Shown: positions 32,481 to 43,843 of the stretch, one piece after another
Numbering within the stretch: position 1 is the first letter of the stretch
Layout: the number at the start of each line of letters is the position of its first letter
Source: Amyelois transitella
Taxonomy: Eukaryota; Arthropoda; Insecta; Lepidoptera; Pyralidae
Direction of reading: 5' to 3'
Length of the DNA: 64,000 nucleotides
Assembly (NCBI RefSeq): GCF_032362555.1
Contig: NC_083534.1
Location: forward strand, 2,465,001 to 2,529,000
The notes under the pieces: generated by a model
Database searches by the model: none
Told to the model about the DNA's origin: nothing
What the model saw: only the letters and a program-made list of their open reading frames with translations
Translations under genes and position numbers: made by a program

Positions 32481-33496
32481 AAACTCCAGCCCGCGAGAAG
32501 ACGCAAGAATACCGCGAGAGAGCCGAGAAATCGCTCAAATTCATCGAAGAGACACAAACTATTTTAGAAATGACCAACACCGTGCCCTTTAAGGTGAAAG
32601 CTGCCAGACTCTACTGCGCGTATTGCTACCTCAAGGGAGGCCACTTCGAAGACGCCGATGAACTAAGAAGTCACACATTCGAACACCATGAAACTGAGAG
32701 AATAGTCGCTATAGAATCTATACTGAGACCTTTTTGGCTTAACGAAATACTGAGGATTGATATACATAACCTGTCGTGCGCTGTCTGCAAGATAAGGCTG
32801 CCCGGGTGGAATGAAATGTTTCAGCACATGTACGACGAACACGGGAAACAGTTCGACCAAGCGTACACAAGGCTGATTCCTTACGAATTGAGTCACGACT
32901 TGCGTTGCGCGCTGTGCGACGAACGCCACACGAACATCCACTATTTAGAGTCGCACATGAACGCGCATTACAACAACTACGTTTGCCCAGAGTGCGGGGA
33001 CACGTTCGTGTCGTTATCCAGGATTAAAAAACATATGGAAATACACAGTACGGGGTCGTATCCTTGTGAATACTGCGGGAAAGTGTTCACGTTGAAGAAG
33101 TACAGAGTGAAACACATAGCGATGATGCACAAGCTGGTGAAGACCTTCAAGTGTTTTTATTGCACAGAGCGCTTCGTTACAGAACACTTGAAGCATTTAC
33201 ACGTAAGGGAGTGTCATAAGGATAAGATTAAGATAATAACATGTGAGATTTGCGGCAAGATGTTTGACTGGCGACCGAATTACTTGAGTCATTTGAAGAA
33301 GGCGCACACGAAAGTGCAGCGGTATCAGTGTAAGTTCTGCTTGAAGTGGTTCACGGCGAAGCACGACTATAAGTTGCACGAACAGAGGCACCTGGGCACC
33401 GGGAAGTATGTGTGTGTGTTGTGTAACAAGAACTTTGTGACCGGACAAGAGCTGAGGAGCCATCAGAAGGTCCATTCTAAGGAGAGGAAGAAGTAG
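32481..33496 (+). CDS. Alternative zinc-finger exon C (nine C2H2 fingers)
   Basis: The acceptor GTTTCCACAG ends at 32480 and the entry phase is 1, again compatible with the psq exon; joined to exons 1-4 it would give 553 residues. Nine C2H2 fingers run from LYCAYC to YVCVLC...H, ending KERKK. The exon is nearly identical to exon B across its whole coding length, including silent sites. It keeps Trp where B has a stop. If not spliced to the shared exons it could start at ATG 32570, but the 29 preceding codons are also conserved with exon B, which favours splicing. AATAAA lies at 33872. Confidence 0.8.
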
Positions 33497-33871
33497 TACT
33501 AGATAGCAGCAGTAGATAGACAGCGTTAATTTGCCATAAAATGGTGATGTATGTAACGTGATGAGACAAGGGTTTTTCCTCTAAAGCGAGAGATATACTA
33601 ACCTGGTTTCAAATTCCTCTTGCATTTACCTCTGAGTTACGTACATTATTCTGAAATTGAGTCGGTAAGGGAGAACAGACATTCATTAACTTTTACATTC
33701 CTGCATAATAGGCTGACCCAGGGCTCCACCGCAGGCAGTGTGCCACCGGGGCGAACATCAGGACGATAATTATGTTTTATTAGTTTGTACTTTAGGTTTA
33801 CGTGTTGTCGAATTATTGTGCAAGTATTGTTGACTTAAATCTATATTTAAATAGGCAGTTGTATTTTTGCG

Positions 33872-33877
33872 AATAAA
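33872..33877 (+). terminator. Polyadenylation signal after exon C
   Basis: AATAAA in GCGAATAAATATACGAGTG, at a position corresponding to the exon B signal. Confidence 0.5.
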
Positions 33878-33899
33878 TATACGAGTGAAAAGGAGATTG

Positions 33900-35365
33900 T
33901 TTTATTTGTATTATTTACCTATAAGTACTAGACGTTCGCCGCGAACTGAAACCTCGCGAACACTGCTTTTTTTTACAAATTTGTGAAAATCTCAAAAACG
34001 ACTTTGATTTGACGGTTGTGATGCACCACGAACTTTAAATTTCTATTGACAGATTCTATGTATATGTACATTTTCAATTTCATAAAAATCACACCAATGT
34101 TTTGAAAGTCATCGCACAAAATATGCATTTTCGCCTCAAGTTGTTTGGTAGTCAATCAATGAATCAAACCAGTCAAAGAATCTAGAATTTTTGGCGAGAA
34201 CCCAAACGGCCACTTTCGAATTCCGTTTCTAAATGTTAGTGCTAATATTTTTCCAATTGTTTTATTTACTAGTTCGCCACGGAGATGCGAAGAAAAACAG
34301 TATGTGCCGACTGCTTCCCGTGGAATTGCCGGTTTAATTATAGATTCAGATCGCTCTTGAAAAGCCTTCAAGGTGTGGTTTAGATAATTATCCGGGATAC
34401 AAATAAAATAGGTACTATGTGTTGGTAAAAATAAAGAAACCTATAATATAAAACTTAAAAACATAAAAAAAACCTTATTTTAATTGCATCTTAATATCAT
34501 TCTTGTGAAAAATTAACAAAAGACGATCGTACTTTTTCGTCTCTCAAAATTATTACTTTTTTGTTAGCGGCCAATGCGTACCTAAACTAAACAATACATT
34601 TTTAAACAAGGTGTTAATCAAGTTTGGACGACTCCGGCCGGTGTGTTCATGATGGTGGATGGGCAGAGAGTCTTGAAAACGAAGCGACTTTCAATTGACA
34701 TTCGTCTAACTAATCGTATAATTCGGCGATGACATCGCTACGCGAGACGAATCGTGTATCATCAGCATCAGCCCTCCTTAGAAGACAGTGATTAAGAAAC
34801 AATTAGAGATTTTGTAGGGAGTTTAGAAAAGGTGTGTTCTGAGAGCAACCGTGAGACCAGCGCACTCACATGATCCGGCTCGTGTGACCCTAAGGTTCTA
34901 CCAACTAGCCATGGGGATGGTGGGAGGTGACCTAGCCGTAGTGTTAGGTAAATATTGGTTTTTGTCTAAAGTTCTTGAGCAGTAACGACCTCCCGGCGGT
35001 GTCATCAAGCTATTTACTAAATCCTTCACAACTCACTTTTGTAAAACAAACATAACGTTTGGTGTAATACAAAAAGTAAAGAGTTCATGTTTATTGAGAA
35101 CTCCCTGATTTTAAACATACACGTTACACCTTTATACTCTCCTACGGGCTAGACAGAGCCTGTAGTGACGGCGGCGTGGTAAAGAAGATTGGAAAAATAA
35201 TTCATCTTGTGAGTGTGATAGCTGACCACGAAAAGTGTAATACTTAATACCTACATCTCTCTCTCCATAAGTTAACCGCTACGAAAAAAATTTTACTATT
35301 AGTATAAATAAACTTAGTGGAAAGCATTTTAGTCCTGTAGTAAAACTGTAACTATTTGAATCTCA
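33900..35365. other. Non-coding stretch
   Basis: It includes a diverged continuation of the B/C duplication (TTTTTGGCGAGAACCCAAACG near 34188, compare 30537) and a retroposon relic at about 35125-35170. No gene is supported. 34620-34990 is less AT-rich but has no convincing frame. Confidence 0.45.
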
Positions 35366-35366
35366 A

Positions 35367-35520
35367 TCACTACATAGTATAAAACAAAGTCGCCCATTTT
35401 GTCTGTAGTCCCTTCGTATGCATAAAACTTTAAAACTACGCAACGGATTTTGATGCGGTTTTCACTAATAGAAAGAGTATTTTCTCCGACAGGTTTTTAT
35501 ATATAATTGAAATACATTGA
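35367..35520 (+). mobile_element. Helitron-like element, family 3, 5' part
   Basis: It starts TCACTACATAGTATAAAACA after an A, matching the inverted copy ending at 47412 and the copy starting at 60511. CGCAACGGATTTTGATGCGG is shared with 47330-47350. The 3' end is missing. Confidence 0.6.
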
Positions 35521-35899
35521 AACTATATTAGCTGAGTTATAGCGATTTATGTCCAAGAAGTCAGAAAAAAAATCTAATTGAAGATTGCATTTGTGCGTGC
35601 GCCGCTTATACCGTTGGATACAAGTAAGAACAATGTATAGCAAAAACATTGGTCTTTATTAGTTCTACAAAAAAGTCCGCGATGACATATATCCAGCTTT
35701 TTTATTTAAGTCACAAAAACTACTTTTCTGTATTAAAAAAACATTTAATTCGTTGGGTGATGTTTAACTGGTGATATAACCAATAATACATATATCCTTA
35801 TCAAAATAAGTAAGTTCATCATCACGAGCATTTAATTTAGATAATTTTTGCAGTTTACAGTGTGTTATTTAGACATATAGTTTAGGAGATATCACGATA

Positions 35900-35990
35900 T
35901 TAGTATTGCGGCACGGTACGGGCCGGCCGCGGCGGCGGGGGCAGCGTCCCTATAAATAGCGCGTCGGCGGCAGCGGAAAATGTAGACAAA
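35900..35990 (+). promoter_or_regulatory. Candidate orphan core promoter
   Basis: TATAAATA at 35951-35958 is set in a GC- and CpG-rich block (GGGCCGGCCGCGGCGGCGGG upstream, GCGCGTCGGCGGCAGCGG downstream) within very AT-rich DNA. No open frame follows within 1 kb. It may drive a non-coding first exon or be a mobile-element promoter. Confidence 0.35.
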
Positions 35991-36680
35991 GTTAATCTTC
36001 TAAAAATAAATGTAAATAAAAAATAAGTAAAAGTAATAAAATGTAGAATGTAAATAATTTAAAAAGTAAACAAGAAAATAATAGTTAGATGTATATAACA
36101 AAAGTAGGTAAGTACATAAAAAAAGAAAACAAAAAATATAAAAAAACGGTACATAAAAAATAAATAATATTAAAAAGTAGGTACTACGACTTTGATCTAT
36201 ACATATAAGACAAAAAAAATCTGTACATTACTGTACTTAAATATTTTTTCCAAAAACTGATAGGGGGGGCGATCAAAGAAGAGTCACAGAAACCAAAAAA
36301 CATTTTAATATTTTAAACGCGGTTAAGGGAAAGAGAAGTTATTGTGAATTGAAAATTAGTATCCAATATGTGTTGGTGCGTTGACTGTATTTGTCGAAGT
36401 AGCGGGATACACGCAAACGAAGTTGCGCGGGTCAGCTTTTATCATAAATAGCTGAACGTGGCCCTATCAGTATTAGCAGTAGAAGTAGTAGATTATGTAG
36501 AAGGTATGTGGATTATGTTATGTATGTATGTAGAATGTCGTTTAACTAACTTAAGACTTAATTTTGGAATTGAGAAATTAAAAACTTCTGTATCATATCT
36601 ATCAAAATATGGAAGTTAAATTTCATAGAGCCCGTCTTAATATGATGTTTTCTTATGTGATTACCTACTTGGTAATTATA

Positions 36681-36947
36681 TCTATACTAATATTATAAAG
36701 CTGAAGAGTTTGTTTGTTTGAACGCGCTAATCTCAGGAACTACTGGCTCGAATTGAAAAAATCTTTTTGTGTTGAATAGACCATTTATCGAGGAAGGCTT
36801 TAGGCTATATTACATCACACTGCAACTATTAGGAGTGAAGAAATCATGGAATATGTGTGAAAAAACAGGGTAAATTATTCATCCTTGAGGGCTTCAATGA
36901 TGCCTAAAATAACTATTCCACGCGGACGAAGTCGCGGGCACAGCTAA
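36681..36947 (+). mobile_element. Helitron-like element, family 1, complete
   Basis: It starts TCTATACTAATATTATAAAG and ends CACGCGGACGAAGTCGCGGG then CACAGCTAA. It is inserted between A (36680) and T (36948) with no target duplication. The TC start, CTRR end with a GC-rich stem just before it, and A^T target are Helitron hallmarks. No proteins are encoded. Confidence 0.75.
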
Positions 36948-37261
36948 TACTTAATAATATAACAATATTAATTGTTCGCCTGCCTGCACCGGTTGCTCAT
37001 TTTGCCAAAAGGACAATGAATGGTTTGTGAGAAAAGGTGTCATTCTGTCTGCTCTGCCATTCACAGGGGCGCCGGGCGAGGACGTAAAGTAAGACCACAG
37101 TTCCGTACAGTATAATTATTTAGGCACAGAAATAAAAGTTATCAATCTGGAAACGTGATTTCATTGAAAAATATATCTATTTTTAAATTATTTTATAGCT
37201 ATGAGAAGAACAAGCGATATAACTTAATAGATGTCATATGTAATGAGATACTTTTGTTATT

Positions 37262-37440
37262 CTCTTGACTTTAGTCCCGGTTGCATCATCACCGCAACCG
37301 CAGGAGCCCGGGGTATGCCTTTGACCTGGATTATGGATCCTAGATTGAGTGAGTCAGGTTTTTACAAAAATCGAGCTCCGCAACCTTTGCAGGTGAACCT
37401 AACCCTTATTGGTTACCTGCAAAGCCTTCTAAGTTGCCTG
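37262..37440 (+). mobile_element. Short interspersed repeat, 'CCGGTTACATCCTCACC' family
   Basis: GACTTTAGTCCCGGTTGCAT, GGAGCCCGGGGTATGCC, GAGTCAGGTTTTTAC and GCAGGTGAACCTAACCCTTA in family order. Confidence 0.65.
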
Positions 37441-37618
37441 GATGTGCTGGTTCCCTTGCGGTTCTCCCTCGCCGTAAGAGCATCGGTTAGTATTCAAACT
37501 AATGTGTATTACTTCGAAAATAGTTATTGGTATATGACGGAGGTCAAATTTAAATCGTATGTAAGACCATATTGTTAATTCAATATTCCAGAAAGTCATA
37601 TTTAGTCTAGTCTGAAGC

Positions 37619-37888
37619 CGTGTGCCGTGTGGTTCCCGGCACCAATAAAAAAAAGAAAAGGACCACTCCATCTCTTTCCCATGGGTGTCGTAAAAGGCGA
37701 TTAAGGGAGAGGCTTACAAATTTGGGATTCTTTTTTAGGCGATGGGCTAGCAACCTCTGACTATTTGAATGTCAATTCTATCATTAAGCTGTGGTGAACT
37801 GAACGTGGCCATTCCGTCTTTTCAAGAGTGTTGGCTCTGTCTACCCCGCAAGGGATATAGACGTGACATAGCATATGTACATATATAT
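37619..37888 (+). mobile_element. (ATGT)n-tailed retroposon, full length with 9-bp TSD
   Basis: It is flanked by GTCTGAAGC at 37610-37618 and 37889-37897. The 270-bp element is complete from head (GTGCCGTGTGG) to tail. Confidence 0.93.
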
Positions 37889-38361
37889 GTCTGAAGCATT
37901 TAGATACCTAAACCTGTTCATCGCACTTTGCACTCAATAAAATTCTCTAACAACAAACAACAGGTGTGTATGTGTGTATATAATGCCAGCTGCTAGTGCC
38001 AAGTACGCCGCGGTCTGATGTCCGGGTTTCAGCTGGGAATTAGATAAACTTTCCTGGCCTAGATTTATAGAGTGATGAGGAAAAAATCTAGGTTATTATT
38101 GGCGCTGGTCTTTCAACATTTCACGAATTGTTATTTGTGTGTGTGTTTACATGAACGAATTCCTGGTAGTTTTTAAATTTTCGATGGGGGAATTCACAAA
38201 CAAAGTATATCTAGATATTAACAATTGAGATAAGCCTATAATAATACTCGTATGCTGAAATTAGATCAATAAATATAATAAGTAAATATGATAAATAAAT
38301 TCAAACATAAAATTGTATTTTTAAGCGCTGGCTTTGCAGTGAAATAACCTCAAAATAACTT

Positions 38362-38665
38362 TGTAGCGGGAGCAATGATTCGGCTCGAACGCCAGGCTAG
38401 GCGTTATAACCTAACCTAACCTAAAAATACCCGAGGACCCTATAAAAGCACACGTCCCGGAGTTTCTAGTTAAGGTTACTCGGCGCATACCAAGTTAAGT
38501 AGCTCGCTAACTCAGGCGGCTATTTGCTGGATACACCCACGCTCTCTGAAATTGTGAAAATAGTGCAATAAATATTGTCGTTATCCTATGAATCCTTAAA
38601 CTGTCTCTCAACACCCTTACTTGCGACGTTTTACTTAAACGTCACAGTGGCGCCCAACGTGGGGC
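38362..38665 (+). mobile_element. LTR plus primer-binding site of an LTR retrotransposon remnant
   Basis: The block from TGTAGCGGGAGC to CGTCACA (38362-38646) has LTR anatomy: TATAAAAG at 38441 and AATAAA at 38567. One base later comes TGGCGCCCAACGTGGGGC (38648-38665), which is complementary to the 3' end of insect tRNA-Lys(CTT) as I remember it. No gag or pol follows and no second LTR is seen, so the rest of the element is lost. Confidence 0.7.
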
Positions 38666-39766
38666 CAGCGTTACAAATGTACCGCATCTCCAAATTATAA
38701 TTTGAATGTCTAGATTTAAATCGCTTTCATTTATCTACAGAACAAACAGGAAAGTGAAACAGTTTTAAGATAGTGTGTTTCTAATACGAGTATCATTTTG
38801 TAAATAAGAAACTAATATATATACCTAAGTATAGTTCCTGCATAGGGAATTGAGACAAAAGTTTCGAAGGAAGAATATGCCCGAAAATACCAGGAATCCC
38901 TCGAATTGCTGGATGTTGTAAAGTTTTATTATATTTCTCTGTACTTAGATCTATTGTGAAAGTAACAATCAAACTCATTTTTTTTACAATATTTTGAAGA
39001 TCTCATAAACTACTTAACCGATTTTGATGCTCTATGAACTTAAAATTTCTATTGACAAATTCTACATACATTTAAAATTGCATAAAAATCAGACCAATGG
39101 TTCCAAAGTTATCGCGTATATACAAAAATTGTATTTTCGCCCAAAGTTGATAGGTAGGTATACCTCACTCGGTCATATTGGTCCAAATCAGAAACTCCTT
39201 AAAAGTCTTTAAAAAAAGAAACCTTAACTACACAGAACCCTAAAACCATAGCTCAGAGACGACCAGTTAAAGAAGCCGCCTTAAAAAAATGGCGCCCAGT
39301 CAAGTAGAATGCCATTGATACGATTCTGAATAGGCAAGAACATCTCGGTCGGAGTGAATTGTCATCTATTGTTATTGTTATTTTAAATTGCCCTCTGAAT
39401 GAGTTTGCTGAGCAAAGGTGTAATGTGCATTGTATAAATTGTCAATTGTTGGCTTGAAATTGGCTTAGTTACATGCTAAAAAAAATTAAGGTCAAGGGTA
39501 CATTTGTACTTATTAGCGCGACTACGTGCCAAAATAAATTTATCATGTTAGAAATAGCAGTGGTACAGTTTCTTCGTATGTTAATGGTTTATTAAAAACT
39601 CATTCACTATCAAAAGGAGGATGTTATTGGCCACAAAGAAAAAAGCAACATCAATTTAGAACGCTTAGGAAATAATTTAAACCTACGATGGGATAATATA
39701 TAGGTACTTTTGCATATTAGGTAGATACGTTTGCATCCTACTACGACATAATAATAATGCATCTTC

Positions 39767-40033
39767 TCTATACTAATATTATAAAGCTGAAGAGTTTGTT
39801 TGAACGCGCTTATCTCAGGAACTACTGGTTCGAATTGAAAAATTATTTTTGTGTTGAATACACCATTTATCGAGGAAGGCTACGAGTATCTATATAACAT
39901 CACGCTGCAACTTTTGGGAGCGAAGAAATATTCGAAAATGTGAACAATAAACGGGGAGAATTATTCATCCTTGAGGGCTTCAATGATGCCCAAAATAACT
40001 ATTCTACGCGGACGAAGTCGCGGGCTCAGCTAG
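39767..40033 (+). mobile_element. Helitron-like element, family 1
   Basis: It runs from TCTATACTAATATTATAAAG to the GCGGACGAAGTCGCGGG stem and CTCAGCTAG followed by T. The 267 bp match 36681-36947 closely. Confidence 0.75.
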
Positions 40034-40035
40034 TA

Positions 40036-40262
40036 CCTATATAAAATTCTCGTGTCACAATGTTCGTTCCGTTACTCCTCCGAAACGGCTTGACCGATTC
40101 TCATGAAATTTTGTGATTGCATATTGAGAAAATCTAAGAGTCGGCCAACATCTATTTATCAAGCCCCTTAGTGATAGGGGTTGTCCACCCTTAACATTTT
40201 TATTTAAATAGAAATTACTTAAAAATTATTAATATAGTAAAACAACGTTTGACGGGACAGTG
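40036..40262 (+). mobile_element. Helitron-like element, family 2
   Basis: TCTCGTGTCACAATG, GACCGATTCTCATGAAATTT, CCTTAGTGATAGGGGTTGTC and AAAACAACGTTTGACGGGAC match 6218-6554 and show the uninterrupted form of that element. It directly abuts the family 1 copy. Confidence 0.6.
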
Positions 40263-40351
40263 CTTATTACCTACTCTTTTACGGATTAGGCATTGGGATA
40301 ACATAATACTCGTATCTATGTTAAAAAACGGGTAACAGTTAAAGCACAAAA

Positions 40352-40600
40352 ACATATAATCAAGTCTATAGCTCTTGCGGGTGTGATAGAGACTGTTTGT
40401 CTTGAAAAAACCAATAGGCCACGTTAAGCTGTTTGGCTGAATGATATAATAGAAATTCAAATAGTGACAGGTAGCTAGTCCATCGCCTAAAAGAAGAATC
40501 CCAAGTATATAAGACCTTAGTCGCCTTTTACGCCATCCATGGGAAAGAGATGAAGTGGTCCTATTCATTTTTCTATTGGTGCCGGTAACCACACGGCAAC
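40352..40600 (-). mobile_element. (ATGT)n-tailed retroposon
   Basis: AATCAAGTCTATAGCTCTTG to GGTGCCGGTAACCACACGGC in minus orientation, nearly complete but diverged. Confidence 0.85.
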
Positions 40601-41109
40601 AGTGTTGACATAATTAAGTTATGTTTCTATATGATAGGAAGTCTAGTGTGGATGATAAAGTTAAATTATGAAATAGTAAATTATGAATATCTCACAAACA
40701 TCATAAACAAACAGATAATATAATTTATCCTTAGTTATTAATAAACTTATTTGGGTGAATCAGCTGTAATAATAAGTATATTCTATTAGCTTCGTGGATA
40801 TAACAGACGGTATAAGTATTATATTACTTTTGTAACGGTAAGCTTGCAAACTTACTACGAAGAATGCGCGTGCGCCAGACGTCGCCGCAAAAAGTAGATC
40901 GATTCGACAAGGTTTCGGGTTCGAATTCCGAGACGCCTTAAAATAAACACAATGATTTTTACTTGAACTCGACTCTGGCTCTCAAAAGTGAAAAATGAAA
41001 CCGTAGTAATATATTCATTCGCATTTTATTCACATTTATTACGTCAAGCAAAAAGTTCGACCGATGTCATCACCTCTTTATTTTTTTCCAGCATCCACAC
41101 TTTCTTTTA

Positions 41110-41634
41110 CATACATATATTTAATCACGTCTATATCCCTTGCGGGGTAGATAGAGCCAACAGTTCTGAAAAGACTTATAGACCACGTTCAGCTATCTGG
41201 CTTAATGATTGAACTGAGATTAAAATATTAACAGCATAGAAGCATATAATAATTAACATTTATAAGCCTATTCCTTAGTCGCCTTTAACTATGGAATAAT
41301 CCATGCCGTGTGGTTCCCGGCACTATTACAAAAAAGAATAGGACCACTCCATCTCTTTCCCATGGATGTCGTAAAAGGCGACTAAGGGATAGGCTTATAA
41401 ACTTAGGATTCCTCTTTTAGGCGATGGGCTAGCAACCTGTCACTATTTGAATCTCGGTTCTATCATTAAGCCAAATAGCTGAACGTGGCCATTCAGTCTT
41501 TTCAAGACTGTTGGCTCTGTCTACCCCGCAAGGGATATAGACGTGATCATATGTATGTATGTATGTATGTAATCCATGGGAATAAGACGGAGTGTTCCTA
41601 TTTTTTTTTATTGGTGCCGTGAACCACACGGCAC
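41110..41634 (-). mobile_element. (ATGT)n-tailed retroposon split by a younger copy
   Basis: The minus-strand host copy occupies about 41110-41305 and 41579-41634. Its head text CATCCATGGGAAAGAGA is interrupted exactly at CCATG by the copy at 41306-41569. Confidence 0.9.
41306..41569 (+). mobile_element. (ATGT)n-tailed retroposon nested in its own family, 9-bp TSD
   Basis: It is flanked by TAATCCATG (41297-41305 and 41570-41578). It is nearly identical to 43501-43772, suggesting both are young. Confidence 0.93.
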
Positions 41635-43500
41635 ACACTTTCTTTTTATGAAATTAATCCCGAAAATTTTATTTGAATGAACAAATGTTTTATCTGTATC
41701 ATTTAAATATATTATCGTACTTACAAGAAAGCGCATGCCAACTAGTTCGCGTCATACGAAAAAACCCAATAACTTCCGTTCCCGTGGGAATATCGGAAAA
41801 TCCTCTCCGAATGCACCCCACGACCACATAAGGAAAAATCGTTACCTACGTAAAAGCTCGGTCAAAAAATTATTATTTTCAATAAGTAAGTATTCTGTCA
41901 CCATATTTGTATAAACAAATGTTCTTAAGTACTTAATTCAGAGAATGGCATCTTGTTATTCAGTTATTTATAAACTCTTAATTTATTTTGGTACACACAG
42001 TAATGAATGATTCGTGGTAAATGCACCAGGTAATATTTTTAAAAAAGTTTTCCTGTTGATTTTAACAGTACCTAGGTATTACTTAAAAATAAATTTTACT
42101 GATGGTGAACTTCTTGAGGAAACTTTCACAATAATTGAAGGACTTACCTTTCCAGTGTTCCACGTTGGATATCACACATGTCATATTACGTCCTCATCTT
42201 CATCCTTTAACGGGGAAGACTGGTAGGCAGAATAAGACTCTGAGGCCACGCTTATATTTGTTTGAATTGTTAAAAACAGGCAGAAATCGAATAAACTAAG
42301 GATTCGAATCTTAGTTCCATGATTAGCCATACAGCTGAATATGGTCATAGGCCTTTCATAAAAATTTTGGCTCTGTCTGGCCTGTAAGGGTTAATACATA
42401 TAAGCGGCTTGCGCTGGATCTATGTTTTTTTTTACTATCAAATCTGCTTATTCCTTTAGTAGCGTTACACGAGCTCCCTAGAAATAAGATCCTGTAAACA
42501 AGTAACAGGTACTACACGACATTTATTTTTATATTTAATACTAGCTTTCCCCCGCGACTCCGTCCGCGCGGATGTCGGTCTTCGCGTAGATGGTTTATTT
42601 CTCCATTTTATTTTCAGTCCGGTCAATTTAGACCAAAAAATAGGAATGAAGCTACATTAATTCCCATCAAGCTGAAAATGAGTATAATTGTTTAAAACAC
42701 AATCAAAAGCATTATTTCAGAATTCCCCATGATTCCGGTTTAAGGAAAAAAATTACCCAAGGTCAAAGGTAAGAAAATGGGATTTTCACGATTTTCTTCA
42801 AAACGGTAAGTTTTATAGGAAAATTACCTCAGACATAGATTGTAGATCATAAAGATATCTATAAAAAGGAATCAATATTCTTTTTCAATAAAGCTACCGT
42901 TTCTGAGATATTACGATGCAAAAAGTTGCAAGCGTTATATATGCATAAGCACGTCTCGTATATACTCTATGTAGCAGTAATATAAGTAAAAATATTGTTC
43001 TGTCGGTAATTTTAACTTGAATTCAAAATATAAAATATACATAAGTATTATGAAACCCAGTCCCTTCATTTATACTGTAGTGAAACCTTGAGACAACATC
43101 TGTCTCTCTGTTTAATTGTGTACGTGGCTAGGGTCGTATAGCTGTTTTATCTCAGAATGCTCAACACATGAAATACCGTTAGTCTTTAATAATAGTTGTC
43201 CTTGCGGGGATACCGCTGTCGGCTATGGACACCACGGCCTCTTATGCCCTAGGAGTGCCGGCCGTTTAGGGCGCCATGCCGCCCTAAATGATATAATCCT
43301 CCGTGCTCTTGCCACCATCCATGTTCCAGCCGTTCTAGAACCAAACGGTCTGGCTCGGGATGATGCCAAGAGACCGGATGGTATGACTTTGGTACCCTGG
43401 AGATTGGGGCGGCCTTTGGTGTGGGATGCTACTTGTGTCGACACACTTGCGCCGTCTCATTCTACTGCTTCTATTGCTTCTGCTTCAGGTTACTAAATCT

Positions 43501-43772
43501 GTGCCGTGCCGTGTGGTTCCCGGCACTATTACAAAAAAGAATAGGACCACTCCATCTCTTTCCCATGGATGTCGTAAAAGGCGACTAAGGGATAGGCTTA
43601 TTAACTTAGGATTCCTCTTTTAGGCGATGGGCTAGCAACCTGTCACTATTTGAATCTCGGTTCTATCATTAAGCCAAATAGCTGAACGTGGCCATTCAGT
43701 CTTTTCAAGACTGTTGGCTCTGTCTACCCCGCAAGGGATATAGACGTGATCATATGTATGTATGTATGTATG
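43501..43772 (+). mobile_element. (ATGT)n-tailed retroposon, reference full-length copy, 10-bp TSD
   Basis: The 272-bp element lies between TACTAAATCT at 43491-43500 and 43773-43782. The head GTGCCG...CGGCAC can pair as a small hairpin. The body contains CAGGTTGCTAGCCCATCGCC (on the minus strand) and AGTCTTTTCAAGACT, another short hairpin. The last 45 bases resemble the RTE LINE 3' end at 44412-44456. I see no convincing tRNA, 7SL or 5S promoter boxes. About 25 copies occur in the window in both orientations. Confidence 0.93.
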
Positions 43773-43843
43773 TACTAAATCTAAGGCCGTTCTGCTTCAA
43801 ATGAGGCAAAAAACCTCAAAAGGCGCAAATATGTAGTTATCGG

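Noticed and set aside
38406..38424. Three CCTAA units, the insect telomere motif
   Set aside because: Only three units and inside an LTR; not a telomeric tract.
40900..40945. B-box-like GGGTTCGAATTCCG, possible tRNA or SINE
   Set aside because: No A box at the right distance and no repeat match in the window.
41429..41638. Short ORFs reading YIPCGVDRANS and similar, recurring in the window
   Set aside because: These come from the retroposon consensus and appear wherever a copy lies; the frame is not maintained between copies.
43223..43444. Minus-strand ORF over the retroelement C-terminus
   Set aside because: Shadow of the plus-strand frame with RPDG and VWDATC motifs.
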